Below are positions 51,306 through 60,776 of a DNA stretch of 64,000 nt, piece after piece (position 1 is the stretch's first letter; each line of letters opens with the position of its first letter). The DNA lies in NCBI GenBank assembly GCA_963666825.2, contig OY763044.2:5084001-5148000 (forward strand), read 5' to 3'. Both the position numbers and the translations under genes were made by a program. The notes beneath the pieces were generated by a model. The model was given only the letters and a program-made list of their open reading frames with translations, made no database searches and had not been told where the DNA came from. The DNA is from Saccharicrinis sp963666825 (lineage in GTDB: Bacteria > Bacteroidota > Bacteroidia > Bacteroidales > Marinilabiliaceae).

Positions 51306-52022
51306 TTAGTATATTACAGTACGATAGTTTTTCATTTCCTTATCAAGCAATTTTGCCTTACCATTTGTTACTTTATTCATCAATCCCCAAAAACCCGGGC
51401 CGTGGTTTTTCTCAACGGTGTGACACAGTTCATGAAGTAATACGCTGTCAATTAAATGATCAGGAAGTCGCATTAAGTGCAGATTCAGATTTATATTATT
51501 AACATATGAGCAACTTCCCCAACGTGTTTTTAAATTCTTAATAAAAACACGGTTGTAGTGGAAACCATGAGTTGTTGCCAACTGATGTAAACGCTGTGGT
51601 AAATAATTCTTTGCTGATACTCTTAATGCTTCCTCAATTCCATATCGTATATGTTCTTGAATTATTGAGGATTTAACATCGTGGTTGTGTGGGTATTCTA
51701 CCGATAAAATTCCTTGTCTTAGTTGAATTCTGACATTTGGTATCGGCGCTTTTTTAATTTTTAACGCAAAAGAACGTGTTTTGAATTGAGTTGCTTCATC
51801 AAATATGGTTAAGTCATTCTCTTTTTCCTTGACTTTTGCCATATTTTCGATTATCCAGTTTTTGTTAGAGTTAACAAACGAAAGAGCTTCTTTCGGGTGC
51901 ATTGTTGCAGGAACAACAACCTTTACAGATTCAAAGGGTTTAAGCTTAATAGATAAGCGTTTAGCCTTTTTGCTTACCTGAAAAAGAATAGGTCCAATAC
52001 CTTTGATATTTATTAACTCCAT
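51306..52022 (-). CDS. YgjP-type (M48/DUF45) metallopeptidase
   Basis: A 238-residue SprT-like zinc metallopeptidase-fold protein. The zinc motif HELCHTVEKNHGPGFW (HExxH plus downstream His) and the preceding TRWGSCSYVNNINLNLHLMRLP are the YgjP/DUF45 signature. It lacks a signal peptide, so it acts in the cytoplasm; its substrate is unknown. It ends two bases before the dgt start, indicating co-transcription with nucleotide metabolism. Confidence 0.9.
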   Translation of the reverse strand: MELINIKGIGPILFQVSKKAKRLSIKLKPFESVKVVVPATMHPKEALSFVNSNKNWIIENMAKVKEKENDLTIFDEATQFKTRSFALKIKKAPIPNVRIQLRQGILSVEYPHNHDVKSSIIQEHIRYGIEEALRVSAKNYLPQRLHQLATTHGFHYNRVFIKNLKTRWGSCSYVNNINLNLHLMRLPDHLIDSVLLHELCHTVEKNHGPGFWGLMNKVTNGKAKLLDKEMKNYRTVIY

Positions 52023-52224
52023 AGCTGCAAATTAAGCGAATATAATGTTGATTACCAATTTCGTTTTATTGATCAGTTAAATAATTCCAGAAGTTCTATA
52101 AATATTTACAATCTAAATATCTAGGTGTTTAAAAACATAAATATAAATATAAATACATATCGATATATAGCTATATTTGCAGCTTTAAATTTTTAAGTCC
52201 GGAAAACAATAAAAAATATATAAA

Positions 52225-54681
52225 ATGAAGTATTTAATCGTTGGAGGAGTTGCAGGAGGTGCTACCACTGCTGCCAGGTTGAGAAGAATTGATGAGAAGG
52301 CTGAAATTATTATGTTTGAGAAAGGTCCACATATTTCATATGCTAACTGTGGATTACCTTATTACATTGGAGGAGTTATTAAAGAGAGAGAGAAGCTATT
52401 AGTTCAAACACCTGAATCATTTGGAGCGCGCTTTAATATTGACATTAGAGTGTATTCAATGGTTACATCAATCGATCCAAAGAAAAAGGAGATCACGGTT
52501 AAGTCTTTAAAAACTGGAGATGTTTATACTGAGTCCTATGATAAGTTGGTATTATCTCCGGGAGCTAGTCCGGTAAAACCTCCAATACCAGGAATTGATT
52601 TACCAAACATCTATACATTAAGAAATGTTGAGGATACCGATAAAATAAAAGCTTTTGTAGATGATAAAACACCACGTTCTGCAGTTGTGGTTGGAGCTGG
52701 TTTTATTGGTTTAGAAATGGCAGAAAATCTTCATCACAGGGGAGTTAAGGTTTCTGTTGTTGAAGCTGCAGGACAGGTAATGAATATGATGGATAGTGAA
52801 GTTGCCGCTCCATTACACCACCATTTTAAAGAAAAAGAGGTTGGTTTATTTCTTGAAGATGCAGTAAAAGAGTTTAAGCAGGTAGGGGATATGATAGAAG
52901 TATCTTTATCCAGTGGAAGAATCATTCAGTCTGATTTTATTATTCTTTCAATTGGAGTTCGACCTGATACCACTTTAGCTAAAGATGCAGGAATAAAAAT
53001 CGGTGAAACAGGTGGTGTTTGGGTTGACGATTATCTGCAAACTTCAGAAAAAGATGTTTATGCAGTTGGTGATAGTATTGAGTTCCCACATCCAATCACT
53101 AAAAAGCCAACAATTGCGTTTTTAGCCGGACCAGCTAACCGTCAGGGAAGAATTTTGGCTGATAATATGGTTTATGGTCATAATCGAAAATATAAAGGTT
53201 CAATTGGAACTGCTATTGCAAAGGTTTTTGATATGACTGCCGGTATTACTGGTATGACACACAGAGGTCTGAAAGCCGCTGGTATTAAACATGATTGCAC
53301 AATTGTACATGCGGGTTCGCATGCAGGTTACTACCCGGGATCTATGCAAATGATGCTAAAGATAAGTTTTGATCCAAAATCAGGTAGATTATATGGTGGT
53401 CAGGTTGTTGGATATAAGGGCGTAGATAAGCGATTAGATCTTTTGGCTACTGTTATTAAAAATGAAGGTACAATCTACGATTTGCAAGAAATAGAGCATG
53501 CATATGCACCTCCATTTAGTTCTGCAAAAGATCCTGTAAATCAAGCTGGATACAATGCTGAAAATATTATAAAAGGATTATTTAAACCATTATCGCCGTT
53601 TAAATTTCATAAACGAATTAAGAAAGAGTGTTTCGTATTAGATATTCGCACTCCTGAAGAAGTTTCTATTGATGCAATTGAGGATTCAGTAAATATTGAA
53701 TTAGATAAGCTGAGAGAAAACTTAGATCGAATTCCAAAAGATAAAAAGATTATGATCTATTGTGGAGTGGGTTTAAGAGGTTATGTAGCTGCACGTATTT
53801 TAAAGCAAAACGGTTTTGACGATGTTTATAATTTATCTGGAGGATTAAAGGTTTATAAGCAGGCCATGTCAGAGCAATCAAATATTATTTTCTTTTCAAA
53901 TGAAGAGAAAGAAGAGCAAAAGGAAACTATGGAAATGCCAACTATAAATGTAAAATCAATGGCAGTTGATGCCTGTGGATTACAGTGTCCCGGTCCAATA
54001 CTAAAACTTAAAGAGAGTATTGATGCTATTGAATATGGAGATAGATTAGAAGTAACCGCAACCGATCCAGGATTTTATAATGATGTGGCATCGTGGTGTA
54101 AAGTTACCGGTAATCGTTTAGTTAAGAGAGAGAATAATGCCGGAGAGATTACTGCAATTATTGAGAAGTTTAAAAAAGATGCAGAGAACAGTACTGTTCC
54201 AAAATCAGACTCAGATCATAAAACATTAGTTGTTTTTAGCGATGACATGGATAGAGCCTTAGCCTCGTTTGTAATTGCAAATGGTGCTGCTAGTATGGGT
54301 AAAAAGGTAACTATGTTCTTTACATTCTGGGGATTAAATGTAATTAAAGATGCGAATCGTCCTAAGGTTAAAAAGGATATGATGGGCAGCATGTTTGATA
54401 AAATGATGCCTGGTCATGCCGGAAAATTAAGACTCTCTAATATGAATATGGGAGGTATGGGACGCAGAATGATGAAGCTTCGTATGAAAGATAAGAATGT
54501 GGATGCTCTGGAAACTATGATTCAGCAAGCTAAAGATAGTGGTATTAACATGATTGCATGTCAGATGAGTATGGATATCATGGGCGTTCATAAGGATGAA
54601 CTAATCGATGGCGTAAACATTGGTGGTGTAGCTAACTATCTTGAAGAAGCAGAGCAAGCAAACTTGAATCTATTTATTTAA
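52225..54681 (+). CDS. Four-domain fusion: CoA-disulfide reductase, rhodanese, TusA and DsrE
   Basis: An 818-residue cytoplasmic protein. Residues 1-450 are an FAD/NAD(P)H pyridine nucleotide-disulfide oxidoreductase of the CoADR/NADH-dependent persulfide reductase type with the single active Cys C42 (YANCGLPYYIGG). Residues about 460-560 are a rhodanese with C513 (CGVGLRG). Residues about 575-650 are a TusA/SirA-like domain with C584 and C588 (CGLQCPGP). The rest is a DsrE/F-like domain with C779 (IACQMSMD). All persulfide-carrier cysteines are present, so it probably relays sulfane sulfur between persulfides, polysulfide and an acceptor. It is a single gene with AT-rich leader and terminator. 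Confidence 0.93.
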   Translation: MKYLIVGGVAGGATTAARLRRIDEKAEIIMFEKGPHISYANCGLPYYIGGVIKEREKLLVQTPESFGARFNIDIRVYSMVTSIDPKKKEITVKSLKTGDVYTESYDKLVLSPGASPVKPPIPGIDLPNIYTLRNVEDTDKIKAFVDDKTPRSAVVVGAGFIGLEMAENLHHRGVKVSVVEAAGQVMNMMDSEVAAPLHHHFKEKEVGLFLEDAVKEFKQVGDMIEVSLSSGRIIQSDFIILSIGVRPDTTLAKDAGIKIGETGGVWVDDYLQTSEKDVYAVGDSIEFPHPITKKPTIAFLAGPANRQGRILADNMVYGHNRKYKGSIGTAIAKVFDMTAGITGMTHRGLKAAGIKHDCTIVHAGSHAGYYPGSMQMMLKISFDPKSGRLYGGQVVGYKGVDKRLDLLATVIKNEGTIYDLQEIEHAYAPPFSSAKDPVNQAGYNAENIIKGLFKPLSPFKFHKRIKKECFVLDIRTPEEVSIDAIEDSVNIELDKLRENLDRIPKDKKIMIYCGVGLRGYVAARILKQNGFDDVYNLSGGLKVYKQAMSEQSNIIFFSNEEKEEQKETMEMPTINVKSMAVDACGLQCPGPILKLKESIDAIEYGDRLEVTATDPGFYNDVASWCKVTGNRLVKRENNAGEITAIIEKFKKDAENSTVPKSDSDHKTLVVFSDDMDRALASFVIANGAASMGKKVTMFFTFWGLNVIKDANRPKVKKDMMGSMFDKMMPGHAGKLRLSNMNMGGMGRRMMKLRMKDKNVDALETMIQQAKDSGINMIACQMSMDIMGVHKDELIDGVNIGGVANYLEEAEQANLNLFI

Positions 54682-54720
54682 TATAGACTTAATTATTAGG
54701 TTTCTACAAGTTATTATTTT

Positions 54721-54752
54721 AACCACGAATCATTATTGGTTCGTGGTTTTTT
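54721..54752. terminator. Bidirectional terminator
   Basis: AACCACGAA (54721-54729) pairs with TTCGTGGTT (54740-54748), followed by a T7 run on the + strand, between convergent genes. Confidence 0.85.
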
Positions 54753-54768
54753 TATAGATTAAAGATAA

Positions 54769-55650
54769 TTAATAATTACGTTTATCAGCACCCCACATTA
54801 GTTTGTTTCGTAATGTGGCATAGTAATTAATACCAGGTAAGTCAATTAGTTTAATTGAATATGGTGCTTTTTGGATATTCAGTTCCAGTGACTCATCAAA
54901 AATCTCACTTCTGGAGTCAAGAGTTGCTAAATATGTATCGGCACGTCCTTCAACTTTGAGAGTGATTTTAAGATCGTTTGGAACTACCATTGGGCGCACA
55001 GTTAGGTTATGTGGAGCAATAGGAGTAATCACATGACATTGTGATTTAGGATGAATAATAGGTCCTCCAACACTAAGAGAATAAGCAGTAGAACCCACAG
55101 CTGTTGCAACAATTAATCCATCAGCCCAATACGAATTTAAAAACTTACCATCTAAATAGGTATGGATGGTAATCATTGAAGCAGAATCTCTTTTTTGTAC
55201 TGCCAGTTCGTTCAACCCAATGTTTAAGTCTCCGAATAAATTGTTTTCAGTATTAAGTTGTAAAAGCTCAACCTCATTGATTTTATAATTACCTGTAAAA
55301 ATGTGGTTTATGGCATTGTTAATATCATCTTCCGAAATGTCAGCTAAAAAGCCTAAGCGACCGCTATTTATTCCAACAATAGGTATGTTTAAATCCTTAA
55401 CCAGAGTAATGGCTTGAAGAATGGTACCATCTCCACCAATACTTAAAAATAAATCAACCCCTTTAAGTTCTTCACTTGTTTCAAAAACTTTAAATTCAAA
55501 AGCAGCAATATCAAACTTCTGAAATAGAAAATCATAAAAAGGCTTATATATAATAATATCTGCCTGATGATTCCTTAATTTTTTAAACAGGTTGATACAA
55601 CTATCTTTAAATAAATCAGAAAATTGTTTGCCAAATATTGCAATGCGCAT
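54769..55650 (-). CDS. nadK: NAD kinase
   Basis: A 293-residue enzyme that phosphorylates NAD to NADP. LFLSIGGDGTILQAI is the GGDGT diacylglycerol-kinase-like motif, GINSGRLGFLADI and DGLIVATAVGSTAYSLSVGGPIIHP bind the nucleotide, and PIAPHNLTVRPMVVP follows. It is one of the standard neighbours of the CBS gene and pdxJ in Bacteroidota. Confidence 0.96.
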   Translation of the reverse strand: MRIAIFGKQFSDLFKDSCINLFKKLRNHQADIIIYKPFYDFLFQKFDIAAFEFKVFETSEELKGVDLFLSIGGDGTILQAITLVKDLNIPIVGINSGRLGFLADISEDDINNAINHIFTGNYKINEVELLQLNTENNLFGDLNIGLNELAVQKRDSASMITIHTYLDGKFLNSYWADGLIVATAVGSTAYSLSVGGPIIHPKSQCHVITPIAPHNLTVRPMVVPNDLKITLKVEGRADTYLATLDSRSEIFDESLELNIQKAPYSIKLIDLPGINYYATLRNKLMWGADKRNY

Positions 55651-55755
55651 AAAAGAGGTATTATTTATTTAAATAAAATAAAGTAAAATTAAATATACTA
55701 TTCGCTTTCAAAAGTAATGAGGTATATTACTGTATCAAAATAAAATATTTAAAAT

Positions 55756-57186
55756 CTACATTGTTAGATTTAAATGAATGTATAGTCCACTGAATCCGGA
55801 TTTGTTAATGGCATAATTTACCGACAGCACTTTATCATAGTACGTGACTAAATCCAGTCCAATGCCATAGCTGTAAAGCATAGAGTTGCTCAGAGAGTTA
55901 CTTATATTGGGATTTTGCTTGTGAACATATCCCGTATCAAAAAAGGTTTTCAGGTATATTGCATAGTGAAGCTTTGAAAACTGATTAAGATTGATAAAAT
56001 TAATGTTTGCCGTTTTAGTAGGAATTAACTCAAACAGAACTTTGTTTTTAAGATAGGCATAATTATCACTTTCAATCACATTGTATTCATATCCATTTAA
56101 GAATTCTCTGTAACCAAGTCCATTACTAATTACAAATGGATTGTCTTTATTTGAATTAGCAACTCCTCCAAAATTAACTCCATAATTGAGTCTTTTTGTT
56201 ATTTGTCCAAATTGCTGAAACATAAGTTTTAAGGCAAAGTTTTGAACGTCATTATTTAGTATTCCTAAACCATTTCTGGAGATACTGCCTTCAAACATAT
56301 GTCCTTTCAATGGATAAGTCTTGGAATCTCTTATGTCGTGATTGTACTTGTACTCAAGAGAAATATAATTTAAAAAATTGCTTCCATTGGCAAGGTAGTC
56401 AGGATTTAAATTGGCTAAGGTGTCTTTAATATTAAACGACTTATAACTAAGAGTGAGTTTATGTCTGTTAAAAAAGCCATGCCGATAATGTAAAAACATT
56501 TCAGAAGCTACCTGTTGCTCAATAAATGAATTACTTGTTTTAAAATAAATAGCTTCATTGTTTGTAATAGCATACGAAACCTGATTTTGAGCTGCATAAT
56601 TAAACGATGTTCCCCATCCTAATTTATAGTTTTTAGGAGCTGAGGTGAAAAGAACTTCTGCTTCATTTAGATATCCTATCCTTAATTTTAGCTTTAAAAT
56701 CTCATTCATACCTCTGAAGTTTTCCTGCTTCAGATAAATACCGTAATTCATACGGCTCCAGTCTCCATTTTTTAAAAAGGCACTAAAGTTTCTATCCGCA
56801 TGTTCAAAAAGAGGTAAAAACCAGGTATACCATCGTTCGTCAACTTTTACCTCAAAATCTACTATTTCATTGTTGGTAAATTTGTATTCTATGTAAACAA
56901 AGTTGAAAAGGGAAGTATTTAAAAGGTTCTGGCGACTTTTACCTATCAGCTCGTAAAAATCACTCTTGGCAATTTTGTCTCCTTTTTTAAATAATAGTTC
57001 ATTTCGTATGATACGGGATCTGGTTTTTTTATCTCCACTTACTTTAATGGTATTAACCAGAATGGTATCCTTAATCTCTGTCAGATCAGAGTTGGTATAA
57101 TTTGAAGAATAGGATTTGAGGCTTGTAAATAAGCAAATGATTAAAACAAATACACAGTAATCAATATGTTTTCCATGCCCCTTCAA
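55756..57186 (-). CDS. BamA/TamA-like outer-membrane surface-antigen protein
   Basis: A 476-residue outer-membrane protein. A signal peptide (about 1-28) is followed by a single POTRA-like domain (ILVNTIKVSGDKKTRSRIIRNELLFKKGDKI) and a 16-strand-type D15 barrel (LEYKYNHDIRDSKTYPLKGHMFEGSIS ... NGYEYNVIESDNYAYLKNKVLFE). It is far shorter than BamA (five POTRA domains), so it is more like a TamA/two-partner-type barrel or a surface antigen of unknown cargo. The start is TTG because an in-frame stop lies just upstream. It is between nadK and the CBS gene on the same strand. Confidence 0.82.
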   Translation of the reverse strand: MKGHGKHIDYCVFVLIICLFTSLKSYSSNYTNSDLTEIKDTILVNTIKVSGDKKTRSRIIRNELLFKKGDKIAKSDFYELIGKSRQNLLNTSLFNFVYIEYKFTNNEIVDFEVKVDERWYTWFLPLFEHADRNFSAFLKNGDWSRMNYGIYLKQENFRGMNEILKLKLRIGYLNEAEVLFTSAPKNYKLGWGTSFNYAAQNQVSYAITNNEAIYFKTSNSFIEQQVASEMFLHYRHGFFNRHKLTLSYKSFNIKDTLANLNPDYLANGSNFLNYISLEYKYNHDIRDSKTYPLKGHMFEGSISRNGLGILNNDVQNFALKLMFQQFGQITKRLNYGVNFGGVANSNKDNPFVISNGLGYREFLNGYEYNVIESDNYAYLKNKVLFELIPTKTANINFINLNQFSKLHYAIYLKTFFDTGYVHKQNPNISNSLSNSMLYSYGIGLDLVTYYDKVLSVNYAINKSGFSGLYIHLNLTM

Positions 57187-57309
57187 ACCTTAATCATTTT
57201 CGCAAAATTACACCATTACAGTCTTTAGTGAACCATAAAAGTGTCTATCATGAAGAATGGAGTTCTTCAAAAACGAAAAACATTAATAATTAAGGTTTAC
57301 AAAGACATT

Positions 57310-57975
57310 TTATACATCTAAATATCTAATTAGTGCATCATAGTTTTTCTTAACCACTTCGTCAATGGTGTTTTTTTCTGTATATGATGCTGTTACAGTA
57401 TAGTCGTACCTGTCAAAAGCCCTTAAAACCGGACTAATATCTTCCCTGTTCAATTTAATTGTAATTGTTAAAGGAGCATTAGGATCTATCTGATTTACAT
57501 AAAAACTAAGAACCTTGGTATCTGCATCTTCAATAATCTGAGAAATTTCAGAAATTGAGTATTCATACGCCGGCATTTCAAGTTCAATAATACCTCCGGG
57601 AGTATGTGCGGCAATTAGTTCAGCAAAATTTTTCAATAAATCCGGCTGAGTAATCATTCCAAGATATTCTTTGTTTTCAGCTAGTACCGGAATCACAGTA
57701 AGACGCAATCGTGATGCAATTTCAATTACACTATAAATATGTTGGTTGTAATAAACATAAGGTGATGTAAGTGAAAGTTGGTGATTACCAAGTGGTTCTT
57801 CCGGTTTATTTAAATCAAAAATATCGGTGTCGGTAATTAGACCCAAAAATTCCTTATTGTTAACAATAGGCAAATGAGAAACACGAAAAACTTCCATCCA
57901 GTTTAGTGCATCTAACCCAGAATCAGAGGTTTTCAGTGCAGGAACTATATCTGATATCAAATCTTGTGCTAACAT
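57310..57975 (-). CDS. CBS-domain protein with ACT-like tail
   Basis: A 221-residue cytoplasmic protein. Residues 1-120 hold two CBS motifs (LNWMEVFRVSHLPIVNNKEFLGLITDTDI; RLRLTVIPVLAENKEYLGMITQPDLL) that bind adenosine nucleotides, and residues about 135-215 look like an ACT-type regulatory domain. No catalytic domain is fused. In Bacteroidota this gene sits beside nadK and pdxJ, so it may sense adenylate levels in cofactor synthesis. It is divergent from pdxJ. Confidence 0.85.
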   Translation of the reverse strand: MLAQDLISDIVPALKTSDSGLDALNWMEVFRVSHLPIVNNKEFLGLITDTDIFDLNKPEEPLGNHQLSLTSPYVYYNQHIYSVIEIASRLRLTVIPVLAENKEYLGMITQPDLLKNFAELIAAHTPGGIIELEMPAYEYSISEISQIIEDADTKVLSFYVNQIDPNAPLTITIKLNREDISPVLRAFDRYDYTVTASYTEKNTIDEVVKKNYDALIRYLDV

Positions 57976-58156
57976 ACAATGTGTTTCAAGAAATACTCTT
58001 AACTTTGTCGTGGGAGAAACTTAAATGTGCTCCCCATTTTTTTATTACGACATTGCTTAAATTTAGTTGCATATAAGTAAACAATCAAGTAATTGATAAG
58101 TTTATTTTTATAAAAGTGATTAAAGTGCAATGTATATTGACTAAAATTAGGTTTTA

Positions 58157-58873
58157 ATGACAAAACTGAGTGTAAATATTAATAAAGTTGCCACGCTTAG
58201 AAATTCTAGGGGTGGAAATATGCCCAATGTAGTTAAGGCTGCAGTTGATGTACAATTATTTGGAGCAGAGGGAGTAACGGTTCATCCTCGTCCAGATGAA
58301 AGACATATCACTTATAAAGATGTAATGGATATCAAACCTGTTATTAAAACTGAATTTAATATTGAAGGTTATCCATCAAGAAATTTTATTGATTTAGTAA
58401 AAAAAGCAAAGCCTCATCAGGTAACTCTTGTACCGGATCCACCGGAAGCAATTACTTCAAATGCAGGATGGGATACTATTAAAAATAAATCATTTCTTCA
58501 GGAAGTGATTGCTGAGTTTAGCGAAGCAGGAATTCGTACATCAATTTTTATTGATACGGATTTAGATAATATTGTAAATGCTGCAGCAACCAATACTGAC
58601 AGAATTGAGTTATATACTGAGCCTTATGCAGCTATGTATGCAAAGGATCGTGAAAAAGCGATTGCTCCTTTTGTTGCAGCTGCTGAAATGGCTAAAAAAG
58701 CAGGTCTAAAAATTAATGCAGGTCATGATTTAAGTTTGGAGAATCTGAGATTCTTTTATGAAAGAATTCCTTTTCTTGCTGAAGTATCTATTGGTCATGC
58801 ATTGATTTGCGATGCATTGTATATGGGACTGGAGAAAACAATTCAGTTATATAAAGAACAACTTAAGAAATAA
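58157..58873 (+). CDS. pdxJ: Pyridoxine 5'-phosphate synthase
   Basis: A 238-residue TIM-barrel enzyme that condenses 1-deoxy-xylulose-5-phosphate with 3-amino-2-oxopropyl phosphate to pyridoxine 5'-phosphate. LSVNINKVATLRNSRGGNMPNV, GVTVHPRPDERHI, KPHQVTLVPDPPEAITSNAGWD and LKINAGHDLSLENL are conserved substrate-binding and catalytic segments (His of HPRPDERH, Glu of NIEGYPS). It starts a two-gene unit with an alpha/beta hydrolase 14 bases downstream. Confidence 0.97.
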   Translation: MTKLSVNINKVATLRNSRGGNMPNVVKAAVDVQLFGAEGVTVHPRPDERHITYKDVMDIKPVIKTEFNIEGYPSRNFIDLVKKAKPHQVTLVPDPPEAITSNAGWDTIKNKSFLQEVIAEFSEAGIRTSIFIDTDLDNIVNAAATNTDRIELYTEPYAAMYAKDREKAIAPFVAAAEMAKKAGLKINAGHDLSLENLRFFYERIPFLAEVSIGHALICDALYMGLEKTIQLYKEQLKK

Positions 58874-58887
58874 GCTGTTGTTTGTAA

Positions 58888-59703
58888 ATGACTATGAAGT
58901 TGTTTAGTAAACATATCGGAACAGGAGACAGAAATTTGATTGTAATCCATGGTCTTTATGGATCATCAGATAACTGGTTAACAATTGCAAGAAATCTTGA
59001 GGATATTTGTAATATCTACCTAATAGATCAAAGAAATCATGGACTTTCACCTCATTCTTCAGAAATGAATTATGAGGTGATGGCTGATGACTTAAATGAA
59101 TTTATGATTCAGGAGAGTTTAGAGTCTGCCATCATAATGGGCCATTCAATGGGTGGAAAGACAGCCATGCGTTTTGCTTTAAAATACCCACAAAAAGTTG
59201 AAAAACTACTGATCTTAGATATTGCTCCAAAATCATATGATGGATTTAGTAATTATGCTCAAATTACAAATGATCATAGAAGTATTGTTGATGCTTTGTT
59301 GTCAGTAAATCCAAAAGAATTTTCTTCGCGCAGTGGAATCGATAAATTTTTAAAGGATAAGATTCCTAATAATATGGTTCGTTCATTCCTGCTTAAGAAC
59401 GTGGGAAGAGCTGAGGATAAGACCTTATTCTGGAAACTTAATATTCAGGCTATTTCAGATAATCTTCACAATATCATGTCCGGATTTAATGACTTGGAGG
59501 ACAATGGAGGCTTTCCAGAAAAAAAAGAAGTTTATTTAATAAGAGGAGCGAATTCTCCATATGTTCAGGAAGAAGATATCCAATCCGTTCGTAAATTATT
59601 TCCTTCAGCTCAGTTGACTACTATACCTGATGCAGGTCACTGGTTACATGCAGAACAGCCTGAAATATTTGTGAAGACTACACGTTATTTTCTTGAGTCG
59701 TAG
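58888..59703 (+). CDS. Alpha/beta hydrolase (YbfF-like esterase)
   Basis: A 271-residue alpha/beta-hydrolase fold protein. The nucleophile elbow is GHSMGG, the oxyanion region is VIHGLYGSSDNW, and the catalytic His is in DAGHWLHAEQPE. It resembles the acyl-CoA/palmitoyl esterase YbfF. It is co-transcribed with pdxJ, probably for reasons of chromosomal order rather than pathway. Its substrate is unknown. Confidence 0.88.
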   Translation: MTMKLFSKHIGTGDRNLIVIHGLYGSSDNWLTIARNLEDICNIYLIDQRNHGLSPHSSEMNYEVMADDLNEFMIQESLESAIIMGHSMGGKTAMRFALKYPQKVEKLLILDIAPKSYDGFSNYAQITNDHRSIVDALLSVNPKEFSSRSGIDKFLKDKIPNNMVRSFLLKNVGRAEDKTLFWKLNIQAISDNLHNIMSGFNDLEDNGGFPEKKEVYLIRGANSPYVQEEDIQSVRKLFPSAQLTTIPDAGHWLHAEQPEIFVKTTRYFLES

Positions 59704-59710
59704 AAATAAA

Positions 59711-59736
59711 AAAGTCACTCCATTTGAAGTGACTTT
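59711..59736. terminator. Bidirectional terminator
   Basis: AAAGTCACT (59711-59719) pairs with AGTGACTTT (59728-59736) across an 8-base loop, between convergent genes. Confidence 0.8.
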
Positions 59737-59749
59737 GATCTATTTATAT

Positions 59750-60649
59750 TTATTGATATGACAGGCAAAAGCTCCTTTTAATCTTGCAATTTGCAGTATT
59801 AGAGCTTGTCATGTCACTATTGCTTTGCATTGGACCCCCTTGCATACCTCCCGGAGGTGGACCCTGCATACCACCTGGAGGTGGACCACTCATTCCACTT
59901 GGTGGCGTTCCCATATTATCTCCATCCGGAGGTGATGGCATGTTTCCACTCATTGATCCATTTAACGAAATGCAGCAACTAAATGCGCATAATGTATCAG
60001 ATGCACATATTGATTTTTTATAAAATGTTTTAAATGGAATTACCATCTCATAAAAAAGTATGCCTTCATCATTTTTGTAATAAAGTGCATTAATTCCGAT
60101 TGCTTTTGAAAAAGGAACAGTATTTTGATCAGATTGTATGTTGCTAAAACCTGATAATGATATCTCTTTGGTGGCAAATTGGGGTCCTTGCTGATTAAAC
60201 GATTCTGTCATTCCAGGTTGTTGATTAAAATCCTGTTGACCAGAATTATTTCTCATTTCAGGTTTGTTACCTTTTTGATTTGAGGATGAATTATCCTGCA
60301 TGTTTCCTTGCATTGCAGGAGGGCCTTGCATTACCGGATAGGTTAGTGAATAAGGATAATTGCTGCTCTCAGCCAAGGTGTCAAGTTGTAATTTTATTCC
60401 ACCGCTAACTATTTGTTGAATGGTGTTTTCATCAACAGTTCGTGCAGCAAAATACAGATTATTACGATCGTTGGTAAATTCGTAATTGAGTTTCAGATTC
60501 TTGTCGTAATACTTTAATGGAATATTCCAGTCGTTTTCAGCTCCATCAATTTCAATTTTGTTGGATTGCCATAATATTGACTGATAAACCTTATGCGAAC
60601 ATGAAACAAGAATAAGTAACACTAATGAACTAAAAATCCATTTCTTCAT
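59750..60649 (-). CDS. Lipoprotein with CBM9-like domain and Gly/Pro/Met-rich tandem tail
   Basis: A 299-residue lipoprotein: lipobox LILVSC then SHK. Residues about 35-110 resemble a DOMON/CBM9-like domain (IEIDGAENDWNIPLKYYDKN ... NLYFAARTVDENT). A Gln/Asn/Ser-rich linker follows. Near the C-terminus there are repeats of PPPGGMQG with SGMSGPP and GGPMQS, and a short Cys-containing end. Low complexity makes it difficult to classify. The ATG at 60649 was chosen for the lipobox; upstream in-frame residues do not fit. It is a single gene. Confidence 0.75.
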   Translation of the reverse strand: MKKWIFSSLVLLILVSCSHKVYQSILWQSNKIEIDGAENDWNIPLKYYDKNLKLNYEFTNDRNNLYFAARTVDENTIQQIVSGGIKLQLDTLAESSNYPYSLTYPVMQGPPAMQGNMQDNSSSNQKGNKPEMRNNSGQQDFNQQPGMTESFNQQGPQFATKEISLSGFSNIQSDQNTVPFSKAIGINALYYKNDEGILFYEMVIPFKTFYKKSICASDTLCAFSCCISLNGSMSGNMPSPPDGDNMGTPPSGMSGPPPGGMQGPPPGGMQGGPMQSNSDMTSSNTANCKIKRSFCLSYQ

Positions 60650-60776
60650 TATTATCAAGTTTATTATTTTCAATGTAATGTTAACCTGATAAAATGTGAT
60701 TCTCAATCATATTCGACAGACAAGATCTTTTTATCGATGATTTGTCAGGAATGCTATCTAAATAAATTTATTGATT

